A stretch of 64,000 nt of DNA, from positions 310,001 through 374,000 of the forward strand of contig NZ_LAPZ01000002.1 in NCBI RefSeq assembly GCF_002120225.1, read 5' to 3'. Positions 7,827 to 16,892 of the stretch are shown piece after piece. How positions within the stretch are numbered: the stretch's first letter is position 1; the number at the start of each line of letters is the position of its first letter. Below the pieces are notes generated by a model. The model had not been told where the DNA came from, made no database searches, and saw only the letters and a list, made by a program, of their open reading frames with translations. Both the position numbers and the translations under genes were made by a program. Origin of the DNA: Tenacibaculum holothuriorum (GTDB taxonomy: Bacteria > Bacteroidota > Bacteroidia > Flavobacteriales > Flavobacteriaceae).

Positions 7827-8491
7827 TATGCTATAAGTTGTTTATATATGTTGTTAACTTTTTTATATTCTTTGTTGAAAAAGCTTATTCCGTAAAACGA
7901 TTGTATTGTAATGAACCAAAAAAACACCGTAGTCAATAATCTATAATTTAATACATCTATCTCAAAAAGTTTTGGCATATATATAAATGCATTTATAAAC
8001 ATTAAAGAAAAAGTTGCCTTACTCAATGCACTTTCTAATTGAACAGATTTACGAACCCTGTATTTTGTTAAATAATAAAACAAAAAAGCTATCATAACTG
8101 CTAAATAAGAAAAGAGAACAATTTTAAAAACTAACTCATATTTACTTATTGAATAAAATACAATCAAGTAACTCAAACTAAACACTATAGTAGACGTATT
8201 AATTATTGATGTTTTAAAATATTTCCAAAAGCTTCTTCCATATTCTCTAGAATATACGTTTAGTTTTTCGGCTATTACTTTTTCAAAGCAACTTCCATTG
8301 AAATTTTCTTTCCAACCTAAAGAAATAAAAGAATCTTGAACAGCGTCTTTAAACTTTTCACCTAAATCAATTCTTTTTTCAACATCTGTTACTACATGGT
8401 CTAGCATTTCCATACGGATATCCCAATAATTCACACCATCTTTTTCTAAACGATTTTCTATGTATTGAACTTGTTCTTCAGTTAACTGCAT
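7826..8491 (-). CDS. HAAS-like N-terminal domain membrane protein, array member 3
   Basis: 221 residues. The N-terminus carries the array signature (YWDIRMEMLDHVVTDVEKRI), then a soluble helix ending at YGRSFWKYFK and about four transmembrane helices. It overlaps the upstream gene by 10 bp and shares one base with the downstream gene, so it belongs to one transcript. Sequence identity with the other three is low outside the D-x(4)-E-x-LDHV motif and the membrane topology. The function is unknown. Confidence 0.75.
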   Translation of the reverse strand: MQLTEEQVQYIENRLEKDGVNYWDIRMEMLDHVVTDVEKRIDLGEKFKDAVQDSFISLGWKENFNGSCFEKVIAEKLNVYSREYGRSFWKYFKTSIINTSTIVFSLSYLIVFYSISKYELVFKIVLFSYLAVMIAFLFYYLTKYRVRKSVQLESALSKATFSLMFINAFIYMPKLFEIDVLNYRLLTTVFFWFITIQSFYGISFFNKEYKKVNNIYKQLIA

Positions 8492-9135
8492 TTCAAACTA
8501 TATTTTTTTACAGTTAAAAAATGGCGTTTGTATAGTTTTATACCTAATTGACAAACAAACAAACTGAATAGTAACATCGCTATTTCAAAAATATCTAATC
8601 CTCCGCTTTGGGTTAAAAACGAACCAAATAACATAAAAGGAAATAGAATATATGGTAATACTTGACTATTGTATAGAAAACTATAAGATGTTTTAATTTT
8701 TGACTTTCTTATTAAAAATCCCCCAACAAGAATTAAAGCTGCCGAAATATAAATCCAAACTTGTGCCATAAAGTTTAGTATTTGTATTCCTTTAAAAGAA
8801 ACTTCCTGTTTAAAATTTAATAACAATAGCATTATGGCAAAAACACTCCAGATTTTAATTGCGTGTGGTTTACCGTATTTTTTAAGTTTTTCAACAACGA
8901 CTTTGGGTTTTACATAAGCATAACCTAAGTAAACACTTGAGTCTTCTTCTAATAACTTATTCCATTTGAACTTAACTTTTTCAAAAGCTTTTTCAAAACT
9001 TACGGTATTAGTAGCTTGCTCTATTTCTGATATAACATGGTCTAAAACTTCAATTCTCACATCAATATATTGTAGCCTTTTTCTATCTAAATACCATTCT
9101 ATTTGTTGTATTTGCTCTTTGGTTAATTGCATCAT
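8482..9135 (-). CDS. HAAS-like N-terminal domain membrane protein, array member 2
   Basis: 217 residues. The start shows two adjacent ATGs (9135 and 9132). The N-terminus has YIDVRIEVLDHVISEIEQ, then a linker ending YGKPHAIKIW and several transmembrane helices. It begins on the base directly after the previous gene's stop and overlaps the next gene by 10 bp. It is closest in pattern to array member 3. Confidence 0.75.
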   Translation of the reverse strand: MMQLTKEQIQQIEWYLDRKRLQYIDVRIEVLDHVISEIEQATNTVSFEKAFEKVKFKWNKLLEEDSSVYLGYAYVKPKVVVEKLKKYGKPHAIKIWSVFAIMLLLLNFKQEVSFKGIQILNFMAQVWIYISAALILVGGFLIRKSKIKTSYSFLYNSQVLPYILFPFMLFGSFLTQSGGLDIFEIAMLLFSLFVCQLGIKLYKRHFLTVKKYSLKCS

Positions 9136-9783
9136 CTAGTTTAATAAAGCCTTGTATTTTGTTAAAATAATTTTCTTTTGTCTTCTCAAAACGATATAAG
9201 CTGAAACGCCATATATAAAAGTAAAAAACCAATAACCTGTAAAAATAAATTCGTTCTGAATCAACCAATTTTTAAACCCTAAATTATCTGCTAATGTTAC
9301 CATTAAAAAAGGCAACCATATTTCTGCGCCTAAATATTTAACTTCATCTAATTTTCTTAATGGTTTTTTATTTATCATACCAAAAATGGCAGAAACTATC
9401 ATTATTAAGTGTGTAGAAACAACAAATATTAACCAAGCGTTTTTGTTACTAATGCTTTTAGAAATTAAAAAAATAATGAATAGAGTCAGTATTGTTATCG
9501 GTAATAACTCTCGAGAAGTAAAAAAGCTAAAAAATTGTCTCCATGTTTGTTTTCCATATGTTTTCTTTACATTTTTCACCTCATTATTAATAAAACCTTT
9601 TATAAAGTTTTCCTCATTTGATAAGTATTGATAAAAATCATCTCCTCCTTTTACCTCAAAACCACAAATTAAGTGATCCATTAATTCAATTTTCACTTGC
9701 GGACTTAAATTTGGAAACTTCTTATTTAAATACTTACTTAAAAACTGTAATTGTTCGTCTGATATTACTATTTTCTTTTCCAT
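9136..9783 (-). CDS. HAAS-like N-terminal domain membrane protein, array member 1
   Basis: 215 residues. The N-terminal helical region includes SPQVKIELMDHLICGFE, the same position-specific pattern as in its three neighbours. It is followed by YGKQTWRQFFSFF and about four transmembrane segments. It lies 11 bp after padR on the same strand. Known context: HAAS-domain membrane proteins are often next to PadR genes, and the PadR protein controls their expression. Ligand and output are unknown. Confidence 0.75.
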   Translation of the reverse strand: MEKKIVISDEQLQFLSKYLNKKFPNLSPQVKIELMDHLICGFEVKGGDDFYQYLSNEENFIKGFINNEVKNVKKTYGKQTWRQFFSFFTSRELLPITILTLFIIFLISKSISNKNAWLIFVVSTHLIMIVSAIFGMINKKPLRKLDEVKYLGAEIWLPFLMVTLADNLGFKNWLIQNEFIFTGYWFFTFIYGVSAYIVLRRQKKIILTKYKALLN

Positions 9784-9794
9784 ATTCTAATACA

Positions 9795-10133
9795 TTATTC
9801 CAACCCAAGCTTAGGATTTACCAACTGCTGCATCGTATTTAAAAACTCTTGCATGTCGGCCAACCGATTTACAGTTTCGGTAGTTCCTTGCTCGGTAAGT
9901 TTGTAATATTTACGTAAACGATTTCCTACTTTAGCAACTTCAACATCTAATAAACCTTCAGCTTCTAACTTGTGTAGTGCCGGATACAAAGCTCCTTCAG
10001 TTATATGCAATTCTCCCTTTGTTAATTCTTTTACTTTTTGTGTAATTTCATAGCCATACATCTTATCATTTTGAGCCAATAGCTTCAAAATAATCGTTTG
10101 TAATGAGCCTTTATATAATTTTTGATTTCCCAT
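9795..10133 (-). CDS. PadR family transcriptional regulator
   Basis: 112 residues from ATG 10133 (MGNQKLYKGSLQTIILKLLA). An in-frame upstream extension to 10226 runs through the operator palindromes and is rejected. This is a small winged-helix regulator of the PadR s2 type: YGYEITQKVKELTKGELHITEGALYPALHKLEAEGLL is the typical helix-turn-helix and wing, followed by a C-terminal dimerisation helix. It heads the four-gene membrane protein array. Two matching palindromes upstream suggest autorepression. The inducer is unknown. Confidence 0.93.
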   Translation of the reverse strand: MGNQKLYKGSLQTIILKLLAQNDKMYGYEITQKVKELTKGELHITEGALYPALHKLEAEGLLDVEVAKVGNRLRKYYKLTEQGTTETVNRLADMQEFLNTMQQLVNPKLGLE

Positions 10134-10153
10134 AATAGTGAGATATTTCTTTA

Positions 10154-10214
10154 TACCTAAAAAACTTAGGTATGCAAATATACATAATTTTCTTATACAT
10201 AAAAATCTTAGGTA
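10154..10214 (-). promoter_or_regulatory. Two PadR-operator-like palindromes
   Basis: TACCTAA-N5-TTAGGTA (10154-10172, perfect) and TACATAA-N5-TTAGGTA (10196-10214, one mismatch) stand with centres 42 bp apart, four helical turns, directly upstream of the padR start. The arrangement fits two PadR dimers on one DNA face over the promoter. That PadR proteins bind such AT-rich dyads and repress their own operon is known for the family. The assignment to this protein is inferred. Confidence 0.6.
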
Positions 10215-10285
10215 TAATTTTATCATTTCAATAACAGCTCATTATTTAATAGTTCGTTATTTTTGCGCCTCAAATAAAAACTTAC

Positions 10286-11332
10286 ATGAGTAATTTTTAC
10301 AAACTAGCTATTCAGAAAGTAATCAAAGAAACTAAAGACGCTGTTTCTATTTTATTTTCAATTCCAACAGAATTAAACAATGCTTTTCAATTCAAAGCAG
10401 GACAATACATAACATTAAAAAAAGAAATTAACGGTAACGATATTCGTAGAGCATATTCTATTTGTTCTTCGGAAAAAAGCAACGAAATTAAAGTTGCTAT
10501 TAAAGCTGTTGAAAACGGAACTTTTTCAGTATTCGCTACTACTCAATTAAACGATGGTGATATAATTGAAGTAAGCCAACCAGAAGGAAAATTTATTTTA
10601 GAACCCCAAGAAAACAAAAACTACCTGGGTTTTGTTGCCGGTAGCGGAATTACACCCGTATTATCAATGGTAAAAACTACTTTAGAAAATACTACCACTG
10701 CTACTTTTACTTTAATTTATGGTAACAAAACTGCAGAAGACACTATATTTTACAATGAGTTAAATGGTTTACAAGAGCAATACCCTAACCGATTTAACCT
10801 ACATTATGTTTTTAGTAGAGAAAATGTTGAAGGTTCTTTATTCGGAAGAATTGACAAAGGTCACGTAAACTACTTTATTAAAAACATGCATAAAGATTTT
10901 TCTTTCGATGCTGCTTACTTATGCGGACCAGAAGAAATGATTAACATAGCTTCTGAAACATTAGAAGAAAATAACTTCTCTAAAGAAAATATCCATTTCG
11001 AATTGTTTACAGCTTCTACTTCAGAAGAAAATACTTCAGAAATTAAAGATGGAGAAACAGAAGTAAAAGTTGTTTTAGATGATGAAGAAGAAAGCTTCAC
11101 AATGAAACAGACCGACACAATTTTAGCTGCTAGTTTACGTAATAAATTAGATGCTCCATATTCTTGCCAAGGCGGAGTTTGTAGTAGCTGTATTGCAAAA
11201 ATTACTGAAGGAAAAGCAGTAATGACTAAAAATTCTATTTTAACAGATGATGAATTAGAAGAGGGTTATGTGCTTACTTGTGTTGCTCATCCTACAACCT
11301 CTAAAATTGTAGTTGATTTTGACGAAGTATAG
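10286..11332 (+). CDS. PaaE-like flavin/2Fe-2S ferredoxin-NAD(P)H reductase
   Basis: 348 residues in three domains. The FAD-binding barrel (about 1-100) has RRAYSICSS. The NAD(P)-binding domain (about 105-235) has GSGITPVLSMVK and YLCGPEEMI. The C-terminal plant-type ferredoxin domain (about 255-348) has ligands C294, C299, C302 and C332. This is the architecture of phenylacetyl-CoA epoxidase reductase PaaE and related oxygenase reductases, which pass electrons from NAD(P)H to a diiron or other oxygenase. No paa genes are nearby, so the electron acceptor is unknown. TATTTTTG at 10258-10265 is a likely -7 element. A lysE gene follows 48 bp downstream. Confidence 0.88.
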   Translation: MSNFYKLAIQKVIKETKDAVSILFSIPTELNNAFQFKAGQYITLKKEINGNDIRRAYSICSSEKSNEIKVAIKAVENGTFSVFATTQLNDGDIIEVSQPEGKFILEPQENKNYLGFVAGSGITPVLSMVKTTLENTTTATFTLIYGNKTAEDTIFYNELNGLQEQYPNRFNLHYVFSRENVEGSLFGRIDKGHVNYFIKNMHKDFSFDAAYLCGPEEMINIASETLEENNFSKENIHFELFTASTSEENTSEIKDGETEVKVVLDDEEESFTMKQTDTILAASLRNKLDAPYSCQGGVCSSCIAKITEGKAVMTKNSILTDDELEEGYVLTCVAHPTTSKIVVDFDEV

Positions 11333-11380
11333 TTAAAAACACCCTATATACAAACTTAAAAACTGCTATCTTTATAAACT

Positions 11381-12040
11381 ATGGATATTTCTCAATTTAA
11401 AAACCCTTATTTCATTGGTTTTTTTATGGCTTTTATGATTGGGCCAGTGTTTTTTATGCTTTTAAAAACAAGTATTTTAAAAGGAGCTAGAGCTGCTATT
11501 GCTTTTGATTTAGGTGTTATTTCTGGAGATATATCTTTTATGTTAATTGCTTACTACGGTAGTAGAACTTTATTAGAAAAAATAAAAGATGATCCTCGTT
11601 TATTTTTAGTCGGAGGGTTAATTCTTGTAATATATGGTTTAATCACTTATTTAGATAAAAGCAATAAAAAAGAAATCGACGAAACGAATGTTGAAGTACC
11701 CAAAGCCAACAATTATTTTAAACTTTTTATTAACGGGTTCTTTTTAAACTTTATAAATATTGGTGTTTTAGCAGGATGGTTAGGAATAATGGTAGTTATT
11801 GGACCTTCACTTGACATGGATCCCAACAGTATTTTTTGGTTCTTTGTAAAAGTTATTATTGGATATGCCTTAACAGATTTAGCTAAAATACTACTAGCGA
11901 AGCAATTAAAAAAGAAAATGACTCCTCTAGTTATTTACAGAATTAAAAGAGCAATGGGAGTTGTTCTTATTATTTTTGGAGCTTTTTTAATGCTAAAAGC
12001 ATTTATTCCTCTTGAAGAGATAATGGATAATGTAAGTTAA
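11381..12040 (+). CDS. LysE family amino-acid exporter
   Basis: 219 residues with about six transmembrane helices. The N-terminal IGFFMAFMIGPVFFMLLKTS has the GP motif of the LysE/RhtB family, and the second half repeats the pattern with VKVIIGYALTDLAKI. Family members export amino acids or related small molecules across the inner membrane; the substrate is not readable. The stop overlaps the convergent mgtE stop by 4 bp. Confidence 0.88.
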   Translation: MDISQFKNPYFIGFFMAFMIGPVFFMLLKTSILKGARAAIAFDLGVISGDISFMLIAYYGSRTLLEKIKDDPRLFLVGGLILVIYGLITYLDKSNKKEIDETNVEVPKANNYFKLFINGFFLNFINIGVLAGWLGIMVVIGPSLDMDPNSIFWFFVKVIIGYALTDLAKILLAKQLKKKMTPLVIYRIKRAMGVVLIIFGAFLMLKAFIPLEEIMDNVS

Positions 12041-13386
12041 AAACCAAGAATAAGCTGCGCTATTAAAAAGTAAATTAAGATTCCAAATATATCATTGCTC
12101 GTGGTAATGAAAGGTCCTGTTGCAATCGCTGGATCAATTCCTCTTTTATCTAAAAACAGTGGAACAAAAGTTCCTATTAATCCTGCAACTACTATTACAA
12201 CCACAAGTGACACTGAAATTGCTAGTGCTTTCATTAAATCTTGTTCATAAACAAACACGAATACAAATAAGAACAACGCTAAAACTACTCCGTTTAGTAA
12301 AGCAAGAAGCATTTCTTTTATCAATCTACTTTTTATACTTCCTTTTACATCATCATTCGCTAAACCTTGCACAATAATTGCTGAAGATTGAACTCCAACA
12401 TTACCTGCCATTGCCGCAATTAATGGAGTAAAAAAGAACAGAACTGCGTTTTCTTCAAAAGTATGTTCAAACTTACCCATTATTAAAAAAGCTCCAATAC
12501 CACCTAACAATCCTAAAAACAACCAAGGTAAACGAGCTTTTGTTAAGTCTAAAATACTATCATCAGAATCTACGTCTTGTGTAATACCCGCTGCTAACTG
12601 ATAATCTTTCTCCGCTTCTTCTTTAATTACATCTACAATATCATCAATTGTAATCCTACCAACCAAAACACCTAATTCATCTACAACAGGAATAGCTTCT
12701 AAATCGTACTTACGCATAACATTAGCAACATCTTCTGCAGAGTCATGTACATTTACAGAATCTACTCTTGGTATATACACGTCAGCAATTTTTGCTCTGG
12801 TTGATGCCATTAATAAGTCTTTTAAAGAAAGGCGCCCTTTTAACTTTCCGTCATCATCTATTACATAAATAGAATGTACTCGCGTTACCTCTTCGGCTTG
12901 TACACGCATTTCTTTTACACAAGTTAACACATTCCAGTTTTCGTTAACTTTTACCATTTCCTTTGCCATTAATCCTCCGGCAGAATTTTCATCGTAACGT
13001 AAAAGTTCTACAATTTCTTTCGCGTGCTCTTTGTCTTCTATTTGTTGCATTACCTCCTGCTTACGATCTTCAGGAAGTTCTGCAATTACATCGGCAGCAT
13101 CATCGGTATCTAATTCTTCTATTTCTTCGGCAATCTCTTTATCGGTAAGCTGTTCAAGAATTTTTTCACGAACATCATCATCAACATCCATCAGTACTTC
13201 TGAGGTTGTTTCAGAATCTAATAAACGAATAATATACACTGCTTCATCAAACGATAATTCGTCTAATACTTCAGCAATATCTGCATGGTGAACATCGGTA
13301 AAAAAATCGGCTAATTGGGTATTATTCTGCGCTTGTACTAAGTTGCGCACATCTTTTAAAAGCGCTCTGGTTATCTCTAATGCCAT
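12037..13386 (-). CDS. mgtE: Magnesium transporter MgtE
   Basis: 449 residues with the complete MgtE order. The N-terminal acidic alpha-superhelical domain (about 1-130) has repeated DAADVIAELPEDRKQEVMQQI-type repeats. Two CBS domains follow (about 135-255, including VHDSAEDVANVMRKYDLEAI). The C-terminal channel has five transmembrane helices (about 285-449) with the pore-lining PLIAAMAGNVGVQSS and ATGPFITTSNDIFGI. The acidic soluble part senses Mg2+ and gates the pore in the inner membrane. No Mg riboswitch (M-box) was seen upstream. Confidence 0.96.
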   Translation of the reverse strand: MALEITRALLKDVRNLVQAQNNTQLADFFTDVHHADIAEVLDELSFDEAVYIIRLLDSETTSEVLMDVDDDVREKILEQLTDKEIAEEIEELDTDDAADVIAELPEDRKQEVMQQIEDKEHAKEIVELLRYDENSAGGLMAKEMVKVNENWNVLTCVKEMRVQAEEVTRVHSIYVIDDDGKLKGRLSLKDLLMASTRAKIADVYIPRVDSVNVHDSAEDVANVMRKYDLEAIPVVDELGVLVGRITIDDIVDVIKEEAEKDYQLAAGITQDVDSDDSILDLTKARLPWLFLGLLGGIGAFLIMGKFEHTFEENAVLFFFTPLIAAMAGNVGVQSSAIIVQGLANDDVKGSIKSRLIKEMLLALLNGVVLALFLFVFVFVYEQDLMKALAISVSLVVVIVVAGLIGTFVPLFLDKRGIDPAIATGPFITTSNDIFGILIYFLIAQLILGF

Positions 13387-13527
13387 AGCTTATTCGTTTT
13401 TACTCGAGTTGAGATTTATATTCTATTTTCTAAGCTATTGTGCTTTGAAAAAGTTATTCATTGACTAGTTCTCGATACAATTTTTCGTTCCTCAAAATTA
13501 CTCGAACTGATAACACAATAGTTACTT

Positions 13528-14331
13528 CTAAACGTTATCGTTAGCTAACATTTTTGTTAACTCGATAAACTTTTGCACCGATAATTGTTCGGGACGCATC
13601 GCAAATATAGGGTCTTCTTTTAAGGTATCCGAAAGATTGAAAGATTTTAAACTGCTTCGAAGCATTTTTCTTCGTTGATTAAATGCAGTTTTCACTACTC
13701 TAAAAAAGAATTTTTCATCTACTGGTAAAGTATAATTTTCTTTTCTGATTAATCGGATTACTCCAGAGTCTACTTTCGGTGGTGGATTAAATACCGATGG
13801 CGGAACTGTAAACAAATATTCTGCATCATAGAAAGCTTGAGTTAGTACCGATAATATTCCGTAGGTTTTGCTTCCTTCTTTTTCGGCAACTCTTTGTGCT
13901 ACTTCTTTTTGAAACATTCCAGAAAACTCAGGTACCAAATCACGATTCTCAATAGCTTTAAAAACTATTTGAGATGATATATTGTATGGAAAGTTACCAA
14001 TAATAGCGACTTGCTCTCCGTTAAACGTTTTGGATAAATCTTGCTTTAAAAAATCTCCTTCAATAATACTGAAGTTATCGGTAGAAGTATCTAATTTAAT
14101 ATGCTCTACGGGAAATGTTTCGTGTAAATATTCAACAGATTCAGAATCGAGTTCCATCACTGTAATCTTTGGTTTCTTTTCAAGTAAATACTTGGTAAGA
14201 ACTCCCATTCCTGGACCAATTTCAAGCACATTATTATATCCGTTTTCAGTTAATGAATCGGCTATTTTTTTGGCAATATTTTCGTCTTTTAAAAAGTGTT
14301 GCCCTAAATGTTTTTTAGCTTTTACAGTCAT
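13528..14331 (-). CDS. rsmA: 16S rRNA dimethyladenosine transferase
   Basis: 267 residues. RsmA (KsgA) dimethylates A1518 and A1519 near the 3' end of 16S rRNA with SAM. The SAM motif is [17 protein letters not shown], the substrate loop is [14 protein letters not shown], and the C-terminal part has [31 protein letters not shown] at the N-terminus is the family start. It is followed by mgtE after a 141-bp gap. A DUF4286 gene lies upstream on the same strand. Confidence 0.97.
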   Translation of the reverse strand: MTVKAKKHLGQHFLKDENIAKKIADSLTENGYNNVLEIGPGMGVLTKYLLEKKPKITVMELDSESVEYLHETFPVEHIKLDTSTDNFSIIEGDFLKQDLSKTFNGEQVAIIGNFPYNISSQIVFKAIENRDLVPEFSGMFQKEVAQRVAEKEGSKTYGILSVLTQAFYDAEYLFTVPPSVFNPPPKVDSGVIRLIRKENYTLPVDEKFFFRVVKTAFNQRRKMLRSSLKSFNLSDTLKEDPIFAMRPEQLSVQKFIELTKMLANDNV

Positions 14332-14415
14332 GTTTTTATCTCGATGTTTCAGTTTTTAGATACAAGAATAAAGAGTCAATCTTATTCTAACATCTTGATT
14401 TTTTTTCTGAAAAGA

Positions 14416-14745
14416 TTAATTACTATTTACTGTTGGGTAAAATTCATTAATTACTTTTAACTCAGTACGGAAAGCTAACATTTTATCAGCAAATTTCTGC
14501 ATTCCGTCTGTACGTAATTTTTCTGCATCGTACTTATAGTAATCGTCTAAATCTTCTCTTGTTTTAGCTGTGTACTGGATTGAATAGGTTACTCCGCCCA
14601 TATCTTCTTTTACTAAAACCTGAGTCATTTTAGCACTTACAAATCTTCCTGTTGCTAATACTTCTGGAATATGATTTTCTATCCACACTAACCATTCTGC
14701 GTGAACACTTTCATCTATATTAACTGTTACGTTGTATATATACAT
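14416..14745 (-). CDS. DUF4286 family protein
   Basis: 109 residues with no signal peptide. The sequence fits the DUF4286 family of Bacteroidota: MYIYNVTVNIDESVHAEWLVW at the start, ATGRFVSAKMTQVLV and YSIQYTAKTREDLDDYY. It looks like a ferredoxin-like alpha+beta fold of the dimeric barrel type. The role is unknown. It sits between the secreted TPR gene (20 bp upstream) and rsmA (84 bp downstream) on the same strand and is probably co-transcribed with them. Confidence 0.85.
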   Translation of the reverse strand: MYIYNVTVNIDESVHAEWLVWIENHIPEVLATGRFVSAKMTQVLVKEDMGGVTYSIQYTAKTREDLDDYYKYDAEKLRTDGMQKFADKMLAFRTELKVINEFYPTVNSN

Positions 14746-14765
14746 TTTACTCCTTTTAATGGTTT

Positions 14766-16541
14766 TTAAATATTGTCTCCTCTTAGCTTTCGATACTTCT
14801 TTCGAGCATCAACTAAATAGATACTATTTGGGTGGTCAAAAATAATCTTTTGATAGTATTCTTTTGCCTTTTCTGTATTATTTAATTTGTTATTGTACAA
14901 CTCTGCTACTTTGTAATATACATCATCTACTAAAATTCCTTTTTCATCTACAGCTAAAACTTTTGCATAAACTAAAAGGGCTTCGTCGTACATTTTCTTT
15001 CTCTCATATAATGTTGCTTGTTTAAACAACATATCATCTTCAATAGATTGTCCTTTGTAATTTGCTATAACATCTTCTATTACAGTTATTGCTTCGTCAT
15101 TTTTTTGTTGATAAGCAAGTAAGTCTGCCTTTGCATATTCTTTTAATCCTGTTGAAATACTGTCTTTCGGTTCATTGTCTGATATTACTAAAAACAAATA
15201 AGCGGCATCGTTAGCAGTTAACTGAGAAGTAGAACCTTTTAAAACTTTTAATTGTGCTTTTGCCCACTTGAAATCTCCTTTAAAATATGACGTTTGTGCA
15301 CCTCTATATCTTGCCTCCTGACCTAATCTACTATTTTTATGTTTCGTCTGTACTTGAGCAAAGTATATTAATGCTTTATTAAACTTTTCAGCAAAAACCA
15401 ATGCTTCACCTAACTTAAGCTTCACTAAAACTTTTAAATATGGTGAATTTGCAAATTTTTTAGCTTCTTCTAAAATTTCTATTGCTTTCCTTGGATTCTT
15501 CTCTTTAAACAATACATAATTAGCATACGATACTTGAATAGGAACTGTATTACTATTTACTCCATAATCCTTTAACGCATTTAAAAACTGTTCTTCAGTA
15601 TCAGCGCTTTCTTCTTTAACAGCTATTAGTAACTTTCTGTTAAGCGCAAAGAATTTATCTCTTGGATAATTGGTTCGTTCAATAACCATATCGAAACACT
15701 CTTTGGCCACTTGGTAATCTTCATTTTCAAAAGCTATTTTGCCCAATTCTTTAATTCCAGATAAATTATCAGCATCTCTAGCCAATAATGCTTTATGCTG
15801 AATTAAAGCCTTATTGTATTCTTTTTGTTTGATAAATAACCATGCTAATAGGTTGTTCCAAATATCTTTTGGATTACTGTTCGATTTTCGTAATAAAGCT
15901 CTTTTAAAGGAAACATTGTTTTCATTTTCTGAATCATCAGTAATGTATCTACTCGTAAACCTTTTTACTGTACTTAGATAGTTTTCATTTTTATCAACCA
16001 TATCTACATACGATGCAAACATTTTATCAAACTCTCCTTGCTCACCATAAATCTGGGCTAACTGAAATCCGTAGTTAGCTCCATTATTTTTTTGCATTGT
16101 AAGCTCATACGCTTTAATTGCTAAGTTGAGTTTGGAATAACTTCTGAAAAAATTAGCGATAATTCCGCCAAAACTTGGTTGTTTATTTATGGAGTTAATT
16201 GCTTTTTCATATTCAACATTTGCTAATTCCTGATTTTGCTGACGCTCATAATTTTGTCCTAAAATTACATTTAGGTAACCTAAATCGGGCTGTTGCTTCA
16301 ATCTACTATTTATCAAATTTTCTACAATATGAAACTGATTGGTTTCTTGATAGCATTTTACTAACCTTTCTAAATATGTAGTGTTATATGGACTTTTATC
16401 ATATAAAGACTTATATAACTGAATAGCCTTTTCATATTCATTATTTCTAAAATAATTTTCAGCAACAATAAATTGATTCTGTTGCCCGAAAACGAACATG
16501 CTAAACCATAAAAAAGAAATAAATAGAATATATTTTTTCAT
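14766..16541 (-). CDS. Secreted tetratricopeptide-repeat protein
   Basis: 591 residues from ATG 16541 (an earlier TTG at 16544 gives one more residue). A signal peptide (MKKYILFISFLWFSMFVFGQ) is followed by TPR-type helix pairs over nearly the whole length, for example AENYFRNNEYEKAIQLYKSLYDKSPYN, NKALIYFAQVQTKHKNSRLGQEARYR and EKAKEYYQKIIFDHPNSIYLVDARKKYRK. It is likely a periplasmic or outer-membrane-associated scaffold; the repeats near the C-terminus resemble those of BamD/YbgF-like proteins. No catalytic domain is seen. It heads a probable TPR-DUF4286-rsmA unit. Confidence 0.85.
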   Translation of the reverse strand: MKKYILFISFLWFSMFVFGQQNQFIVAENYFRNNEYEKAIQLYKSLYDKSPYNTTYLERLVKCYQETNQFHIVENLINSRLKQQPDLGYLNVILGQNYERQQNQELANVEYEKAINSINKQPSFGGIIANFFRSYSKLNLAIKAYELTMQKNNGANYGFQLAQIYGEQGEFDKMFASYVDMVDKNENYLSTVKRFTSRYITDDSENENNVSFKRALLRKSNSNPKDIWNNLLAWLFIKQKEYNKALIQHKALLARDADNLSGIKELGKIAFENEDYQVAKECFDMVIERTNYPRDKFFALNRKLLIAVKEESADTEEQFLNALKDYGVNSNTVPIQVSYANYVLFKEKNPRKAIEILEEAKKFANSPYLKVLVKLKLGEALVFAEKFNKALIYFAQVQTKHKNSRLGQEARYRGAQTSYFKGDFKWAKAQLKVLKGSTSQLTANDAAYLFLVISDNEPKDSISTGLKEYAKADLLAYQQKNDEAITVIEDVIANYKGQSIEDDMLFKQATLYERKKMYDEALLVYAKVLAVDEKGILVDDVYYKVAELYNNKLNNTEKAKEYYQKIIFDHPNSIYLVDARKKYRKLRGDNI

Positions 16542-16679
16542 CAATTATTTAAAAAAATTAATATCACCTAAAAAGTAAAGATACTCAAAGTTTTACGAAT
16601 ACTACTGTTAATTAAATCTACTGTTTTTTGTTAATTAATTATTAAAAACACTGTTTTCAGAAGAAAGTTTGTAACATTT

Positions 16680-16694
16680 TGGCACGAAACTTGT
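16680..16694 (+). promoter_or_regulatory. Sigma-54-like promoter before the 47-residue ORF
   Basis: TGGCACGAAACTTGT matches the -24/-12 promoter TGGCAC-N5-TTGC except for the last base (T for C). GG and the -12 G are separated by the strict 10-nt spacing. The start of transcription would fall near 16705, about 20 bp before the ATG at 16728. Whether this genome carries rpoN is not visible in the window. Confidence 0.45.
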
Positions 16695-16727
16695 CTATAT
16701 AATAAACATAACTAAACATCGAACACT

Positions 16728-16871
16728 ATGAAAAATTTAACTAAGCAATACGAAACAGCAAAGAACAACGCTAATATGTTTATGAAAAACGGACAAATAT
16801 CTAAATATTTTGAAGCGTTATTAGAAATGAATAAATACAAAAAACTAATGGTAGCAGTGGTTGCCAACTAA
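16728..16871 (+). CDS. 47-residue small protein
   Basis: The frame encodes 47 residues beginning MKNLTKQYETAKNNANMFMK and ending KLMVAVVAN. It is predicted helical and amphipathic, with no signal peptide or cysteine. A -24/-12-like promoter lies 34 bp upstream and a strong terminator 21 bp downstream, so the unit is a self-contained monocistronic gene. The lysine/asparagine-rich start and continuous frame support coding. The function is unknown; a stress or starvation role under sigma-54 would be a guess. Confidence 0.65.
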   Translation: MKNLTKQYETAKNNANMFMKNGQISKYFEALLEMNKYKKLMVAVVAN

Positions 16872-16892
16872 TATATATTTTTGAAGGGGAAC

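Noticed and set aside
10134..10226. N-terminal extension of PadR to 10226
   Set aside because: The extra 31 residues have no family match and would be coded through both operator palindromes. MGNQKLYKGSL is the normal PadR start.
14364..14390. AGAATAA/TTATTCT inverted repeat between rsmA and the DUF4286 gene as a terminator
   Set aside because: The stem is weak and A/T-only in most pairs, and no T-run follows directly.
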